A DNA stretch of 64,000 nucleotides. It comes from Rhodobacteraceae bacterium S2214. Lineage in GTDB: Bacteria; Pseudomonadota; Alphaproteobacteria; Rhodobacterales; Rhodobacteraceae. Made by a program: the position numbers and the translations under genes. Location: assembly GCA_025141675.1 (NCBI GenBank), contig CP081161.1:1710001-1774000 (forward strand). The letters run 5' to 3'. The notes beneath the pieces were generated by a model. The model made no database searches, was not told the origin of the DNA, and saw nothing but the letters and a program-made list of their open reading frames with translations. Positions 1-8,860 of the stretch are shown piece by piece; position 1 is the stretch's first letter; the number at the start of each line of letters is the position of its first letter.

Positions 1-1166
1 TGGGGAAGCAGTTTGGGGATCGCGTCTTTGAATTTGAAGAACCCTTTGGTGGCATAGGGCCAAGCCGCTGAATCGTAGGGTCTGACGACTTGGCAGAGCG
101 TGATATCGGCTGCTGCGAGTTGAGGTTTCAGCGCGGCCAACTGATCGGCTGCGGGTCCGACGGGTGTATAGGGTGTTACGATCTGCGTGATTTGGTTGGC
201 TTGCGCCCATGCGGTGATGTCCGCGTCTTCTGATACCGGACCGATCCGATCGCTGAAGCGCGTCGTTGCGGCCGTGATGGCCGCGCCTGCAAAATCTGTG
301 ACCTTTGGGCTGACGTGGTTTGGGCTGCGGTATTGGGTAGCGTCGAGAGTGATTGTGGCCACCGGTTTGCAAACCGAGAGTACATGATGAAGCGATAGGT
401 CTTCTTCTGTCACCAGTAAACCGGTGCGTGCGGTTGGGTCGATTGGATCGCTGGTTGGAATGTCAGTCGGCGGCGGTGGTGGCGTGCCATCCAGTGGGAT
501 CGCTTCGGTTGCTAATCCTTTGGGCTGGAACCGTCCGTCCGTATATTTTGCGATGTTATCAGGCCGTGCGAGGTAGGTTTTTCCAAGGGTTTGTAACCCG
601 CCAACCCAGCGCCAAGACAGTGTGTTTGATGCCGGATCGCCGTCGAGCAGGTGCCGTAGAAAGAAATCTGCCCCTAAGGTCCATGGCAGGCGCAGCGTGA
701 AAATCCAGATCGATGAGAACCACATGCGGGCGTGGTTGTGTAGATAGCCTGTTTCGACCAGTTCTTTTGCCCAATGGTCGAAGCAATCAATGCCGGTTTC
801 GCCTTTGCAGGCCGCTTCCCAATCAGCGCGCAGTCCGGTTTCGGTTTGGATACGATTTTGTGCGGCTTGCAGGTCGGCTTTGTATGATGCCCAAACGGAA
901 GGGCGCATTTCTAGCCAGCCTTTCCAGTAGGTCCGCCAGAATACCTCTGCGATGAATTTATCAGCCGCTTTGGGGGTATGCCGGGCCAGCGTTGCTTGCA
1001 ACACTTCGTTTTCGGTGATGATGCGGTGACGCAAGTAGGGCGACAGTTGCGACACTTGGGGATGGTCGGGGCGGTCGTAATTGCGTTTGGTCGCGTAGTC
1101 GAAGCCGGCATGCGGCGTGAATGCGTTCAGGCGGGCGAGGGCGGCGGTATATGTCGGGTCAATCAT
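1..1166 (-). CDS. Photolyase/cryptochrome-like FAD-binding protein, 3' end cut by window edge
   Basis: The reading frame opens at the ATG complementary to 1164-1166 and stays open for 388 codons to the window edge, so the stop is not seen. Residues about 30-215 resemble the C-terminal helical FAD domain of DNA photolyases/cryptochromes. Markers are FWRTYWKGWLE near residue 76, a tryptophan-rich segment at 149-165, and the flavin-site motif DGDPASN at 175-181 followed by WRW. After a proline-rich linker (about 224-240) comes an alpha/beta-looking region ending GFFKFKDAIP, which resembles the antenna domain that normally lies at the N-terminus. Light-driven DNA repair or photoreception is the family role; the actual activity is not shown. 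The FAD region is clear, the domain order is inference. Confidence 0.8.
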   Translation of the reverse strand, partial: MIDPTYTAALARLNAFTPHAGFDYATKRNYDRPDHPQVSQLSPYLRHRIITENEVLQATLARHTPKAADKFIAEVFWRTYWKGWLEMRPSVWASYKADLQAAQNRIQTETGLRADWEAACKGETGIDCFDHWAKELVETGYLHNHARMWFSSIWIFTLRLPWTLGADFFLRHLLDGDPASNTLSWRWVGGLQTLGKTYLARPDNIAKYTDGRFQPKGLATEAIPLDGTPPPPPTDIPTSDPIDPTARTGLLVTEEDLSLHHVLSVCKPVATITLDATQYRSPNHVSPKVTDFAGAAITAATTRFSDRIGPVSEDADITAWAQANQITQIVTPYTPVGPAADQLAALKPQLAAADITLCQVVRPYDSAAWPYATKGFFKFKDAIPKLLP

Positions 1167-1196
1167 CACCGACAGCTATCGCGATGCAGTGTGAAA

Positions 1197-1643
1197 TCAA
1201 GCAGTGACCCGCAGCTTTGACGCCGCAAAACAATAGGACCCGAGCGTCAGGTCCCATCCGATCAGATAGGACGTGCTGACGGCATCGGCGGTATCACCCA
1301 GAACGTCGAACCCGCCGTGTGTCAGATCAAGCTGGCAGCCATCTGCCGTTTGTTTGAAGGACACCGCCACGACCGTCGCCGCGTCTTCATCGCCGTCAGG
1401 GTGCCATGTGAAGGCCATGTAGTGGTCGGCGTCCCATCCGATGATTGTGCCCCAGTTGATTTGTGTACCATCCGCGCAAATTTCGATGATGCGCCCATTT
1501 TTGCGGGGTTCAACGATCAATTTGGCGGTTGGGTCCGACGCGTGCCGATCTTTGGGCCACCATGTGTCGAGGTCCGCCATGAACAGATCAAACGCTTCGG
1601 CTGGCGAAAGCGGGACATGCGTTGTTTTGTGAATTGGGATCAT
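1197..1643 (-). CDS. SRPBCC / AHSA1-type START-like domain protein
   Basis: A 148-residue single-domain protein starting MIPIHKTTHVPLSPAEAFDLF. The opening, then DLDTWWPK and a late amphipathic helix (SYLIGWDLTLGSY), fit the AHSA1/SRPBCC hydrophobic-ligand-binding fold. Its ATG overlaps the stop of the upstream ArsR gene by 4 bp (1640-1643), so the two are translationally coupled. ArsR plus SRPBCC pairs are common in bacteria and the SRPBCC partner is usually of unknown ligand. No catalytic residues can be assigned. Confidence 0.85.
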   Translation of the reverse strand: MIPIHKTTHVPLSPAEAFDLFMADLDTWWPKDRHASDPTAKLIVEPRKNGRIIEICADGTQINWGTIIGWDADHYMAFTWHPDGDEDAATVVAVSFKQTADGCQLDLTHGGFDVLGDTADAVSTSYLIGWDLTLGSYCFAASKLRVTA

Positions 1644-1960
1644 GATTTATCCTTCTGCGCGGCTTTGTCGCGTGCTGCTTTTGCGAATGCGTCGAGCGCG
1701 TCATCCCACATGCTGTCTAGATATCGGCGCAAGTCATCTGCGCCACGCGGGTCGATGGTATATAGGCGCTTAGTTCCGCGTTGCGAGACCATAAGTAGGC
1801 CCGCGTCCGACAATACTTTCAGGTGCTGGCTGACCGCCGGACGACTGACAGGCAAACCTTCGGCCAATGCCCCGACGGCAAGGGGGCCGTCACGCAGGCA
1901 CGCAAGAATCGCACGGCGGGTCGGGTCGGCCAAAGCGGCTATTGTCATTTCGTAAGTCAT
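1640..1960 (-). CDS. ArsR-family winged-helix transcriptional regulator
   Basis: A 106-residue protein with the ArsR/SmtB fold. ALADPTRRAILACL opens the domain, the recognition helix is SRPAVSQHLKVL, and the wing is TKRLYTIDP. No metal-binding CxC or histidine cluster is visible, so it is probably one of the non-metal ArsR proteins paired with SRPBCC partners. The annotated start is the ATG at 1958-1960; a second in-frame ATG at 1946-1948 (MTIAALADP) is also plausible. Two repeated palindromic elements overlap the start region, which suggests autoregulation. It is the first gene of a two-gene operon. Confidence 0.9.
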   Translation of the reverse strand: MTYEMTIAALADPTRRAILACLRDGPLAVGALAEGLPVSRPAVSQHLKVLSDAGLLMVSQRGTKRLYTIDPRGADDLRRYLDSMWDDALDAFAKAARDKAAQKDKS

Positions 1961-1984
1961 GGCTTACCGTAAGTCACGGCTAAC
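1952..1984. promoter_or_regulatory. Candidate ArsR autoregulatory operator (two 16-bp repeats)
   Basis: GTAAGTCATGGCTTAC at 1952-1967 is a near-perfect palindrome. It is followed 17 bp later by GTAAGTCACGGCTAAC at 1969-1984. The first copy covers the annotated start codon of the ArsR gene. The arrangement fits a dimer operator bound twice. The repeats are directly visible; the binding protein is inferred from position. Confidence 0.55.
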
Positions 1985-2112
1985 GCACTTGTCAATCCAA
2001 ATCGCCAAGATGAAACAGCCGCCCTTGAAGCCCCTGTCAGGCGACACTAAGACTCTGTCAGGACATTTGAAGTAATGATGGTCAAAAGCCATCCCGGAGT
2101 GAGGCACAGCCG

Positions 2113-2742
2113 ATGCAAGATCCAGTCGAAACATACATGAACCTCGTGCCTATGGTCGTCGAACAGACAGCCCGTGGTGAACGCGCCTACGATATTTTTT
2201 CGCGCCTTCTGAAAGAGCGGATCATTTTCCTGAATGGGCCTGTCCATGACGGCATGTCCCAGCTTGTTGTGGCGCAGCTGTTGCACCTTGAAGCTGAGAA
2301 CCCGAAAAAAGAAATCTCTATGTATATCAACAGCCCAGGCGGCGTTGTGACATCCGGTTTGTCGATCTACGACACGATGCAATACATCAAACCGAAGGTG
2401 TCCACGCTGGTTATCGGGCAGGCGGCATCCATGGGGTCATTGCTTTTGACAGCTGGTGAAAAAGGCATGCGTTTCTCACTGCCGAACAGCCGCGTCATGG
2501 TCCACCAGCCTTCTGGCGGTTACCAAGGTCAGGCAACGGATATCATGATCCACGCCCAAGAGACCCAGAAGCTGAAAGATCGTTTGAACCAGATCTACGT
2601 GACGCACACAGGCCAGACTTTGAAAAAAGTCGAAGCCGCACTTGAGCGCGACAACTTTATGTCGCCTGAAGAAGCGAAAGATTGGGGCCTGATCGACGAA
2701 ATCGTGACGAACCGTGCGAAAGACGACGACGCAGACGCATAA
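2113..2742 (+). CDS. clpP: ATP-dependent Clp protease proteolytic subunit ClpP
   Basis: A 209-residue serine protease subunit of normal length. The catalytic triad is Ser106 (in GQAASMGS), His131 (MVHQPSGG) and Asp180 (LERDNFMS). ClpP forms the two-ring barrel that degrades proteins unfolded by ClpX or ClpA in the cytoplasm. A purine-rich ribosome site (GGAGTGAGG) lies upstream of the ATG. clpX follows at 2891 in the standard clpP-clpX order, but a large hairpin separates the two genes. Confidence 0.98.
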   Translation: MQDPVETYMNLVPMVVEQTARGERAYDIFSRLLKERIIFLNGPVHDGMSQLVVAQLLHLEAENPKKEISMYINSPGGVVTSGLSIYDTMQYIKPKVSTLVIGQAASMGSLLLTAGEKGMRFSLPNSRVMVHQPSGGYQGQATDIMIHAQETQKLKDRLNQIYVTHTGQTLKKVEAALERDNFMSPEEAKDWGLIDEIVTNRAKDDDADA

Positions 2743-2750
2743 TCAACTTC

Positions 2751-2791
2751 CGCACGGTGGATTGTTAACACCCTGTTAACACCACCGTGCG
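2751..2791. repeat. Long two-stage hairpin between clpP and clpX
   Basis: CGCACGGTGG at 2751-2760 pairs perfectly with CCACCGTGCG at 2782-2791. Inside this, GTTAACA pairs with TGTTAAC around a CCC loop. There is no T tract after the stem, so it is not a textbook rho-independent terminator. It starts 9 bp after the clpP stop and may attenuate, process or stabilise the transcript. A TTGACA hexamer follows at 2801-2806 but no good -10 partner is seen. Confidence 0.7.
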
Positions 2792-2890
2792 GTAGACATT
2801 TTGACATTGTGGACCGGTGCGTGCTGCCCTAGACTTGGGTCGGTAAGCAGTTCACGGCAGCAGTATGGCCGTCCGGCCAAGGGGAAGATA

Positions 2891-4162
2891 ATGGCGAATT
2901 CGTCCAACAGCGACAGCAAAAACACCCTCTATTGTAGCTTTTGCGGCAAGAGCCAACATGAAGTGCGCAAACTGATCGCGGGTCCGACCGTTTTCATTTG
3001 CGACGAATGTGTCGAACTATGCATGGACATTATTCGCGAAGAAACCAAATCCGCTGGTCTGAAAGCCGGTGAAGGTGTACCAACGCCGACCGAGATTTGT
3101 GGTGTTCTGGATGATTATGTCATCGGCCAGATGCATGCGAAACGCGTGCTGTCTGTGGCCGTACACAACCACTACAAACGCCTGAACCATGCGGATAAAT
3201 CCGACATTGAACTGGCGAAATCCAACATCATGCTGATCGGCCCGACCGGTTGTGGTAAGACACTGCTTGCGCAGACCCTTGCCCGCATTCTGGACGTGCC
3301 TTTCACAATGGCCGATGCGACAACGCTGACGGAAGCCGGTTATGTCGGTGAAGATGTCGAAAACATCATTCTCAAGCTGTTGCAGGCGTCCGAATACAAC
3401 GTGGAACGCGCGCAGCGCGGCATCGTCTACATCGACGAAGTTGATAAAATTACACGGAAATCTGACAACCCTTCCATCACCCGTGACGTATCGGGCGAAG
3501 GTGTTCAGCAGGCGCTGCTGAAGATCATGGAAGGCACTGTGGCCTCTGTTCCGCCGCAAGGTGGCCGGAAGCACCCGCAGCAGGAATTCCTGCAAGTGGA
3601 CACGACGAACATCCTTTTCATCTGTGGCGGTGCGTTTGCAGGTCTCGACAAGATTATTTCACAGCGCGGTAAGGGCTCTTCCATGGGCTTCGGTGCGGAA
3701 GTGAAAGACGTCGACGAACGTGGCGTGGGCGAAGTGTTCACCGATCTCGAACCAGAAGATCTGTTGAAGTTCGGTTTGATCCCTGAATTTGTTGGCCGTT
3801 TGCCCGTGATCGCGACGCTGACCGATCTGGACGAAGATGCGCTGATCATCATTCTGACCAAGCCGAAAAACGCGCTTGTGAAGCAATACCAGCGTCTGTT
3901 CGAACTTGAGAACACGAAGCTGACATTCACCGATGACGCCCTGCAGGCGATTGCGAAACGTGCAATCGAACGCAAAACAGGTGCACGTGGTCTGCGGTCT
4001 ATCATGGAAGACATCCTGCTTGATACGATGTTTGACCTGCCGGGCATGGATACAGTGACCGAAGTTGTCGTGAACGAAGAAGCTGTTGGTCCAGACGCAT
4101 CCCCATTGATGATCCACGACGATGCAAAATCATCGGAAAAAGAGCCCGCAACAGCGAGCTAA
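2891..4162 (+). CDS. clpX: ATP-dependent Clp protease ATP-binding subunit ClpX
   Basis: A 423-residue AAA+ unfoldase that feeds substrates into ClpP. The N-terminal zinc domain has Cys15, Cys18, Cys37 and Cys40. Walker A is GPTGCGKT at 117-124, and the Walker B region reads [10 protein letters not shown]. The start was chosen at the ATG at 2891 after GGGGAAG, giving the family N-terminus; an upstream in-frame ATG at 2801 would add 30 unrelated residues. It lies downstream of clpP and 3 bp before a RidA-family gene. Confidence 0.98.
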   Translation: MANSSNSDSKNTLYCSFCGKSQHEVRKLIAGPTVFICDECVELCMDIIREETKSAGLKAGEGVPTPTEICGVLDDYVIGQMHAKRVLSVAVHNHYKRLNHADKSDIELAKSNIMLIGPTGCGKTLLAQTLARILDVPFTMADATTLTEAGYVGEDVENIILKLLQASEYNVERAQRGIVYIDEVDKITRKSDNPSITRDVSGEGVQQALLKIMEGTVASVPPQGGRKHPQQEFLQVDTTNILFICGGAFAGLDKIISQRGKGSSMGFGAEVKDVDERGVGEVFTDLEPEDLLKFGLIPEFVGRLPVIATLTDLDEDALIIILTKPKNALVKQYQRLFELENTKLTFTDDALQAIAKRAIERKTGARGLRSIMEDILLDTMFDLPGMDTVTEVVVNEEAVGPDASPLMIHDDAKSSEKEPATAS

Positions 4163-4165
4163 CGG

Positions 4166-4537
4166 ATGAAGCGTATGACATCAGGCGGTATTTTCGAGGA
4201 CAAGATCGGATATTGCCGCGCTGTTGTTGCAGGTGGTTTTGTGCATGTGTCGGGGTGTGTTTATCCCGGCACGGATGTCCCCGAGGACGTGATCGCACAG
4301 TGTCACGGCGCGCTTGAAGTGATCAAAACGGCGCTAGCGGATGCAGGGGCCGAGATGGCCGACGTCGTGCGTGTGCGTTATATCCTACCAAATGCTGACG
4401 ATTTTGAACCATGCTGGCCGCTTTTGCGTGCCACCTTTGGCGAGAATCCCCCGGCTGCGACGATGATCAGCTGCGGGTTGATTGATCCGAAATACAAAAT
4501 TGAGATCGAAGTGACCGCACTGGCGCCGGACGCATAA
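4166..4537 (+). CDS. RidA/YjgF-family protein lacking the canonical catalytic arginine
   Basis: A 123-residue member of the Rid (YjgF/YER057c/UK114) family, small trimeric cytoplasmic proteins; RidA itself hydrolyses reactive enamines and imines. Family landmarks are GFVHVSGCVYPG and the C-terminal KIEIEVTAL strand. In E. coli RidA the catalytic arginine lies in PARSCVEV. The matching segment here reads PPAATMISC, so the arginine appears to be replaced. The gene starts 3 bp after clpX and is probably co-transcribed. A second start at 4175 is possible. Confidence 0.88.
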   Translation: MKRMTSGGIFEDKIGYCRAVVAGGFVHVSGCVYPGTDVPEDVIAQCHGALEVIKTALADAGAEMADVVRVRYILPNADDFEPCWPLLRATFGENPPAATMISCGLIDPKYKIEIEVTALAPDA

Positions 4538-4642
4538 TTTTTCGCCAAAGATTTTGGGCTTACACCCGCCTGACCACATCTGTCGGACTAGACGTTTGGC
4601 ATCAATTGGGGCATGACAGCGGGGACGAATTGGAGACGCGCA

Positions 4643-5026
4643 ATGGGCATCGGCTACACAATCAAACGCATTTTCACATGGTGGGAAGGTCAGTCCTTCG
4701 GCACGCAGTTCTGGACTTGGCGGAACGGTGAAAAAGTCGGCGAAGACGGTCAAGGGAACATCTTTTACCGCAACGCGGACGATAGCCGTCGTTGGGTAAT
4801 CTACAACGGTGACATTGAAGCGTCCCGCATCGATCCGGATTGGCATGGCTGGTTGCACCGGACCTGGGACGAACCACCTACCGACAAACCGCTGGTCCAC
4901 AAATCATGGGAACAGCCGCATCAGGTTAACCTGACGGGTACCGTGAACGCCTATGCACCAGCCGGATCTTTGCGTGCGGCTGCACCAAAATCCCGTAGCG
5001 ATTACGAGGCGTGGAGCCCCGAATAG
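4643..5026 (+). CDS. NDUFA12-family NADH:ubiquinone oxidoreductase accessory protein
   Basis: A 127-residue protein matching the NDUFA12/B17.2 family, a supernumerary complex I subunit found in alphaproteobacteria and mitochondria. Typical features are [19 protein letters not shown], then [17 protein letters not shown] and the tryptophan-rich [13 protein letters not shown]. The start was set at 4643 (MGIGYTIKR), preceded by GGAGACG; the frame extends upstream to 4613 without family similarity. It heads a cluster with MlaD-like and DUF2155 genes, an order familiar in Rhodobacterales. Confidence 0.93.
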   Translation: MGIGYTIKRIFTWWEGQSFGTQFWTWRNGEKVGEDGQGNIFYRNADDSRRWVIYNGDIEASRIDPDWHGWLHRTWDEPPTDKPLVHKSWEQPHQVNLTGTVNAYAPAGSLRAAAPKSRSDYEAWSPE

Positions 5027-5049
5027 ACGGGTCCCGTGGTGGTTTGATC

Positions 5050-5502
5050 ATGCGTGAGAACCGGACAGAGACGCTTGTTGGGGCCGTCGTTTTGGCTGTG
5101 GCCCTCGGCTTTGGGTTTTACGCGGCTCAGGCTGCTGGCCTAGGAAGATCGTCCCAAGGGTATGATTTGACGGCGAGTTTCAGGTCCGCCGAAGGTATCA
5201 CCACCGGAACAGATATCCGCCTTGCTGGCGTGAAGATCGGCCAGATCGGTGCGCTGACGCTAAACCCTGATACATTCCGCGCTGACGCTGTGCTGTCCTT
5301 CGCAGACGGCGTCGCAATTCCGAATGACAGCGCTGTGGCCATCGCGTCTGAAGGCGTTTTGGGCGGCAGTTTCGTGGAGATTGTACCGGGCGGATCGCTG
5401 GATAACTTTGCGCCGGGTGAAGAAATCGAAGATACACAGGGCGCGATTAGTTTGATTTCCTTGCTGTTGAAATTTGTGACCGGGGACGGGGATACGCAAT
5501 GA
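5050..5502 (+). CDS. mlaD: MlaD-family lipid-transport protein (MCE domain)
   Basis: A 150-residue protein with one N-terminal membrane anchor (about residues 8-27) and one MCE domain (RSAEGITTGTDIRLAGVKIG to FVEIVPGG). MlaD is the periplasmic substrate-binding subunit of the Mla phospholipid transport ABC complex that maintains outer-membrane asymmetry. The start at 5050 (MRENRTET) was chosen over the in-frame ATG at 5011 because the anchor follows directly. No mlaE/F genes are nearby. Its stop overlaps the next start by 4 bp. Confidence 0.9.
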   Translation: MRENRTETLVGAVVLAVALGFGFYAAQAAGLGRSSQGYDLTASFRSAEGITTGTDIRLAGVKIGQIGALTLNPDTFRADAVLSFADGVAIPNDSAVAIASEGVLGGSFVEIVPGGSLDNFAPGEEIEDTQGAISLISLLLKFVTGDGDTQ

Positions 5503-5858
5503 AGGCTTTGATTCTTAGTACTGCGCTTGCGATGCTGCCTTTTGGCGCTGTTGCCCAGCAGGCAGCAACCGCCGTTGGCGGTGAATTGCGGGTGCTGGAT
5601 AAGCTGAACGGCACCGTGACCGACGTCGAAATGACGAACGGCGAAACCCGTGACATTGGCCATCTCAAACTAACGCTCGAAGAATGCCGCTATCCGCGCG
5701 CTAACCCGTCGGGTGATGCTTTTGCAAACATTACAGTGGCTTATCGGGATAACGCTGATCCGGCATTTCAAGGCTGGCTGATCGCCTCTGCGCCTGCGCT
5801 GAACGCGATGGAGCACCCGCGCTACGACGTTTGGGTGTTGCGCTGTATCAGGTCCTGA
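5499..5858 (+). CDS. DUF2155 domain-containing exported protein
   Basis: A 119-residue protein with a signal peptide (MKALILSTALAMLPFGAVA, then AQQ). The DUF2155 core contains LRVLDKLNGTV, a central LEECRYP segment and a C-terminal DVWVLRC, leaving two cysteines that could form a disulfide. Function is unknown. The family usually sits beside complex I accessory and Mla genes in alphaproteobacteria, as here. Its 3' end overlaps the convergent aat gene by 37 bp (5822-5858). Confidence 0.9.
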   Translation: MKALILSTALAMLPFGAVAQQAATAVGGELRVLDKLNGTVTDVEMTNGETRDIGHLKLTLEECRYPRANPSGDAFANITVAYRDNADPAFQGWLIASAPALNAMEHPRYDVWVLRCIRS

Positions 5859-6475
5859 GCAGACGCCATTTGCGGGCTTGGCGTAAATTCGGCGGGCTGT
5901 TGTAAGGCATCGCGTAACAAGGCGTGATAGGCTGATCTGGGAATTTCTACACCCCCTAAGCTGGCCAAATGGTCGGTGATGAACTGCGTGTCAAACAATG
6001 TGAATCCGTCTGACCGCAGCTTGTCTGTCAGGTAGGCAAGGGCGACTTTTGATGCGTCTGTAGCCGTGCTGAACATGCTTTCGCCGAAGAAGGCACTGCC
6101 GATTGTGACACCGTAGACGCCGCCCACAAGCGTGTCGTTCTGCCATACCTCGCAGCTGGCCGCGTCGCCTTGGTCGTGCAGGGCTTTGTATAGATCAAAG
6201 ATGGTGGCGTTGATCCACGTTTCGTCACGGTTCGCACAACCGCGCACAACGTCAGCAAAACAGGTGTTAAAGCTCACCCGGTAATTGCCGCGCAGCAGCC
6301 GTTTGCGCAAAGACCGTGAGATGTGAAAACCGTCGAGCGGCAGGATGCCGCGAAAACGGGGATCGACCCAAAAGACGTCTTCGCTGTCGCGCGTTTCTGA
6401 CATCGGAAAAACGCCAGCCCGATAGCCTTGCAGCAACAGGTCTGGCGTCAATTCGATTTCGTCTTGATTACTCAA
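5822..6475 (-). CDS. aat: Leucyl/phenylalanyl-tRNA-protein transferase
   Basis: A 217-residue Aat protein. It transfers Leu or Phe from tRNA to N-terminal Arg/Lys of proteins, creating N-degrons for ClpS/ClpAP. Recognisable motifs are LLQGYRAGVFPM, the segment FWVDPRFRGILPL, and GGVYGVTIGSAFFGESMFS with the terminal LFDTQFITDHLASLGG. Length is standard. It lies 4 bp downstream of accC on the same strand and may be read with accB-accC. Confidence 0.97.
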   Translation of the reverse strand: MSNQDEIELTPDLLLQGYRAGVFPMSETRDSEDVFWVDPRFRGILPLDGFHISRSLRKRLLRGNYRVSFNTCFADVVRGCANRDETWINATIFDLYKALHDQGDAASCEVWQNDTLVGGVYGVTIGSAFFGESMFSTATDASKVALAYLTDKLRSDGFTLFDTQFITDHLASLGGVEIPRSAYHALLRDALQQPAEFTPSPQMASAQDLIQRNTQTS

Positions 6476-6479
6476 TGGC

Positions 6480-7826
6480 TTAAGCGAGGTTGGCGTCTAA
6501 CCATTCCTCGAGCCAATGAATGGTGTAATCGCCGGTTTGCACCGCTTCTTCCGCCAAAAGCGCGTGGAACAGTGGGATCGTCGTGTCGACACCGTCCACG
6601 ATCAATTCGCCCAAGGCACGGGCCAAACGGGCCAACGCTTCTGGACGGTCGCGGCCGTGTACGATCAATTTGCCGATCAAACTGTCGTAGTAGGGCGGGA
6701 TCCGGTAGCCGTCGTAAAGCGCCGAATCCATCCGTACGCCCAAACCACCTGGTGCGTGGTATTGTGTGATCGTACCGGGGCAGGGCGAAAAGTTTGGTAG
6801 CTTTTCAGCGTTGATCCGGACCTCGATCGAATGACCATTGATTTTCAAATCGTCCTGCGTGAACGACATAGGCAGGCCAGAAGCCACGCGCAGCTGTTCG
6901 CGTACAAGATCGACGCCGAAAATTGCTTCGGTCACAGGGTGTTCCACCTGCAAACGTGTGTTCATTTCGATGAAGTAAAATTCATCGTTCTCGAACAGAA
7001 ATTCGATTGTCCCCGCACCGATGTAGTTGATTTTCGCAACTGCGTCCGCGCAAACTTTACCGATCCGTTCACGCAGTTCAGGCGTGATGCAGGGGCCGGG
7101 AGCTTCTTCGAAAACCTTTTGGTGGCGCCGCTGTAAGGAACAATCGCGTTCGCCGAGGTGGACTGCGTTGCCTTTGCCGTCACCGAACACTTGGATTTCG
7201 ATGTGGCGCGGTGTTGTCAGGTATTTCTCGATGTAGACTTCGTCGTTGCCAAATGCGGCTTTGCCTTCGGCCCGCGCAGAATAGAACGCCTGTTCCATGT
7301 CTTTCGCGGTTTCGGCGACTTTCATGCCGCGACCACCGCCACCAGCGGTGGCTTTGATGATGACCGGATAGCCGATTTCAGCGCCAATGCGCTGTGCATC
7401 TTCCAGCGTATCGACACCACCGCCAGAGCCGGGAACGCATGGCACGCCCAGTTCTTTCATGGTCTCAATCGCAGAGATTTTGTCGCCCATGACGCGGATA
7501 TGTTCGGCTGTCGGGCCAATGAACGTGATGTCATGGTCTTGGACGGCCTGCACAAAAGCAGCGTTTTCCGACAAGAAGCCGTAGCCTGGGTGGATCGCCT
7601 GCGCGCCTGTGATTTCACAGGCCGAAATCAGGGCCGGGAACGACAGGTAGGATTGCGCGCTGGATGGCGGTCCGATGCAGATCGCTTCGTCGGCCATGCG
7701 GACATGCATCGCGTCGGAATCGGCTGTCGAATGGACCGCGACAGATTTCACGCCCATTTCACGGCACGCACGCACCACCCGCAAGGCGATTTCGCCGCGG
7801 TTGGCAATGAGGATTTTGTCGAACAT
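6480..7826 (-). CDS. accC: Acetyl-CoA carboxylase biotin carboxylase subunit
   Basis: A 448-residue ATP-grasp enzyme that carboxylates the biotin on AccB, the first half-reaction of fatty acid synthesis. Motifs are [16 protein letters not shown] at the start, the glycine-rich ATP loop [13 protein letters not shown], the ligand segment [19 protein letters not shown] (catalytic ExNxR) and VEHPVTE. It follows accB by 10 bp. A long antisense frame at 7158-7847 is a shadow. Confidence 0.98.
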   Translation of the reverse strand: MFDKILIANRGEIALRVVRACREMGVKSVAVHSTADSDAMHVRMADEAICIGPPSSAQSYLSFPALISACEITGAQAIHPGYGFLSENAAFVQAVQDHDITFIGPTAEHIRVMGDKISAIETMKELGVPCVPGSGGGVDTLEDAQRIGAEIGYPVIIKATAGGGGRGMKVAETAKDMEQAFYSARAEGKAAFGNDEVYIEKYLTTPRHIEIQVFGDGKGNAVHLGERDCSLQRRHQKVFEEAPGPCITPELRERIGKVCADAVAKINYIGAGTIEFLFENDEFYFIEMNTRLQVEHPVTEAIFGVDLVREQLRVASGLPMSFTQDDLKINGHSIEVRINAEKLPNFSPCPGTITQYHAPGGLGVRMDSALYDGYRIPPYYDSLIGKLIVHGRDRPEALARLARALGELIVDGVDTTIPLFHALLAEEAVQTGDYTIHWLEEWLDANLA

Positions 7827-7836
7827 TGGCTGCCCC

Positions 7837-8340
7837 TTATTCGATAATCACAAGTGGTGCGCCGAATTCGACTGGTGCGCCGTCTTCGACCAGAATCCGT
7901 TTGATCGTGCCGGATTTGGGGGCAGGGATGTGGTTCATTGTTTTCATCGCTTCGATGATCAACAGTGTTTCACCTTCAGCGATTGTTTTGCCCACGGCCG
8001 CGAAAGGTGCAGCACCGGGTTCTGGTGCCATGTAGATTGTGCCGACCATTGGCGATGTCACAGCGCCCGGATGGCTTGCTGGATCTTCGCTACCGCCCGA
8101 AGGTGCGGCAGATGGTGCCGCGGCAGGGGCTGCCGCCGGTGCAGCAGCAACGGGTGCTGGGGCTGCGGCCACAACCTGTTGTGGTGCTGGCTGCGCATAG
8201 CGGCCGACACGTACATCAAGGCTGTCGTTTTCGGCGTAATCGCGTTTGACACGCAATTCGGTCAAATCATTTTCGCGCAGCAATTCTGCCAATGCTTGGA
8301 TAAAGCTGACGTCGCTGTCGTGAGAGGTTTTTTTGCTCAT
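7837..8340 (-). CDS. accB: Acetyl-CoA carboxylase biotin carboxyl carrier protein
   Basis: A 167-residue protein with an N-terminal helical region, an Ala/Pro-rich swinging linker (about 50-82) and a C-terminal biotinyl domain. The biotin-accepting lysine is Lys133 in the EAMKTMN motif. It carries the carboxyl group from AccC to the carboxyltransferase. It is the promoter-proximal gene of accB-accC (and possibly aat). The 135-bp leader upstream shows no clear regulatory motif. Confidence 0.97.
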   Translation of the reverse strand: MSKKTSHDSDVSFIQALAELLRENDLTELRVKRDYAENDSLDVRVGRYAQPAPQQVVAAAPAPVAAAPAAAPAAAPSAAPSGGSEDPASHPGAVTSPMVGTIYMAPEPGAAPFAAVGKTIAEGETLLIIEAMKTMNHIPAPKSGTIKRILVEDGAPVEFGAPLVIIE

Positions 8341-8475
8341 GTCGTCCTCGGCCCGTTGCCCAAAGTTCCTCAGATCCGCTTTTGCGCGGTATCAATCGGG
8401 ACGCTTATAGGGGAACGGTGACGCAGTGGAAAGCCAGAGCATCAGGGAAAGTGACGGAGCGTCGGAATTGACAGG

Positions 8476-8760
8476 TCAAAGCTTCCGTGTCGTGGCTTCG
8501 TCATCTTCACGAATTGGTAGCATTATCACGCCATAAGGCTTCAAAGTCTGTTCTTCGGTCAGGGCAGGTTTTTCGATTTCTGATAGACCAAGAAGCGGGG
8601 CCTTATCGATTTTTGACCGTGGATCACTGACGGTGACGATTTCGTCAGGTGTTTTCGCTGTTGTTCTGCTGGTTTCTTCGTCGGCAGCAGGCGTGGTTTG
8701 ATGTGTTACAACGTCGTTCTGATATTGCGGTGCGGCGCGTGGCGCTAAGGAAACTTCCAT
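8476..8760 (-). CDS. Small hypothetical protein, Thr/Glu/Pro-rich
   Basis: A 94-residue frame starting MEVSLAPRAAPQYQND at 8760; the open frame continues upstream to 8946 without a better start. It is hydrophilic and low in complexity, with repeated Thr, Glu, Asp and Pro, and no signal peptide, membrane segment or known motif. It lies between accB and the Liv-type operon. It could be a disordered protein or a spurious frame. Confidence 0.4.
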   Translation of the reverse strand: MEVSLAPRAAPQYQNDVVTHQTTPAADEETSRTTAKTPDEIVTVSDPRSKIDKAPLLGLSEIEKPALTEEQTLKPYGVIMLPIREDDEATTRKL

Positions 8761-8824
8761 CTCTGACCTCAATGATTGACACCATATTGGTCTAGTTTCC
8801 GTCAATTTCCTTAGCAAAGTATGA

Positions 8825-8856
8825 ATTGCGGACAATCGGATAAAATTGTCCGCAAT
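8825..8856 (-). terminator. Terminator-like hairpin after the Liv-type operon
   Basis: ATTGCGGACAAT (8825-8836) pairs perfectly with ATTGTCCGCAAT (8845-8856) around an 8-nt loop. It lies 4 bp beyond the stop of the last importer gene (8861), in the position of an operon terminator. Only a short T-rich stretch follows on the minus strand. Confidence 0.65.
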
Positions 8857-8860
8857 AAAA

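Noticed and set aside
2801..2830. TTGACA upstream of clpX as a sigma-70 promoter
   Set aside because: The -35-like hexamer is good, but no -10 hexamer at 16-18 bp spacing was seen.
7158..7847. 229-codon plus-strand frame antisense to accC
   Set aside because: AccC is unambiguous on the other strand; the antisense product has no family features.
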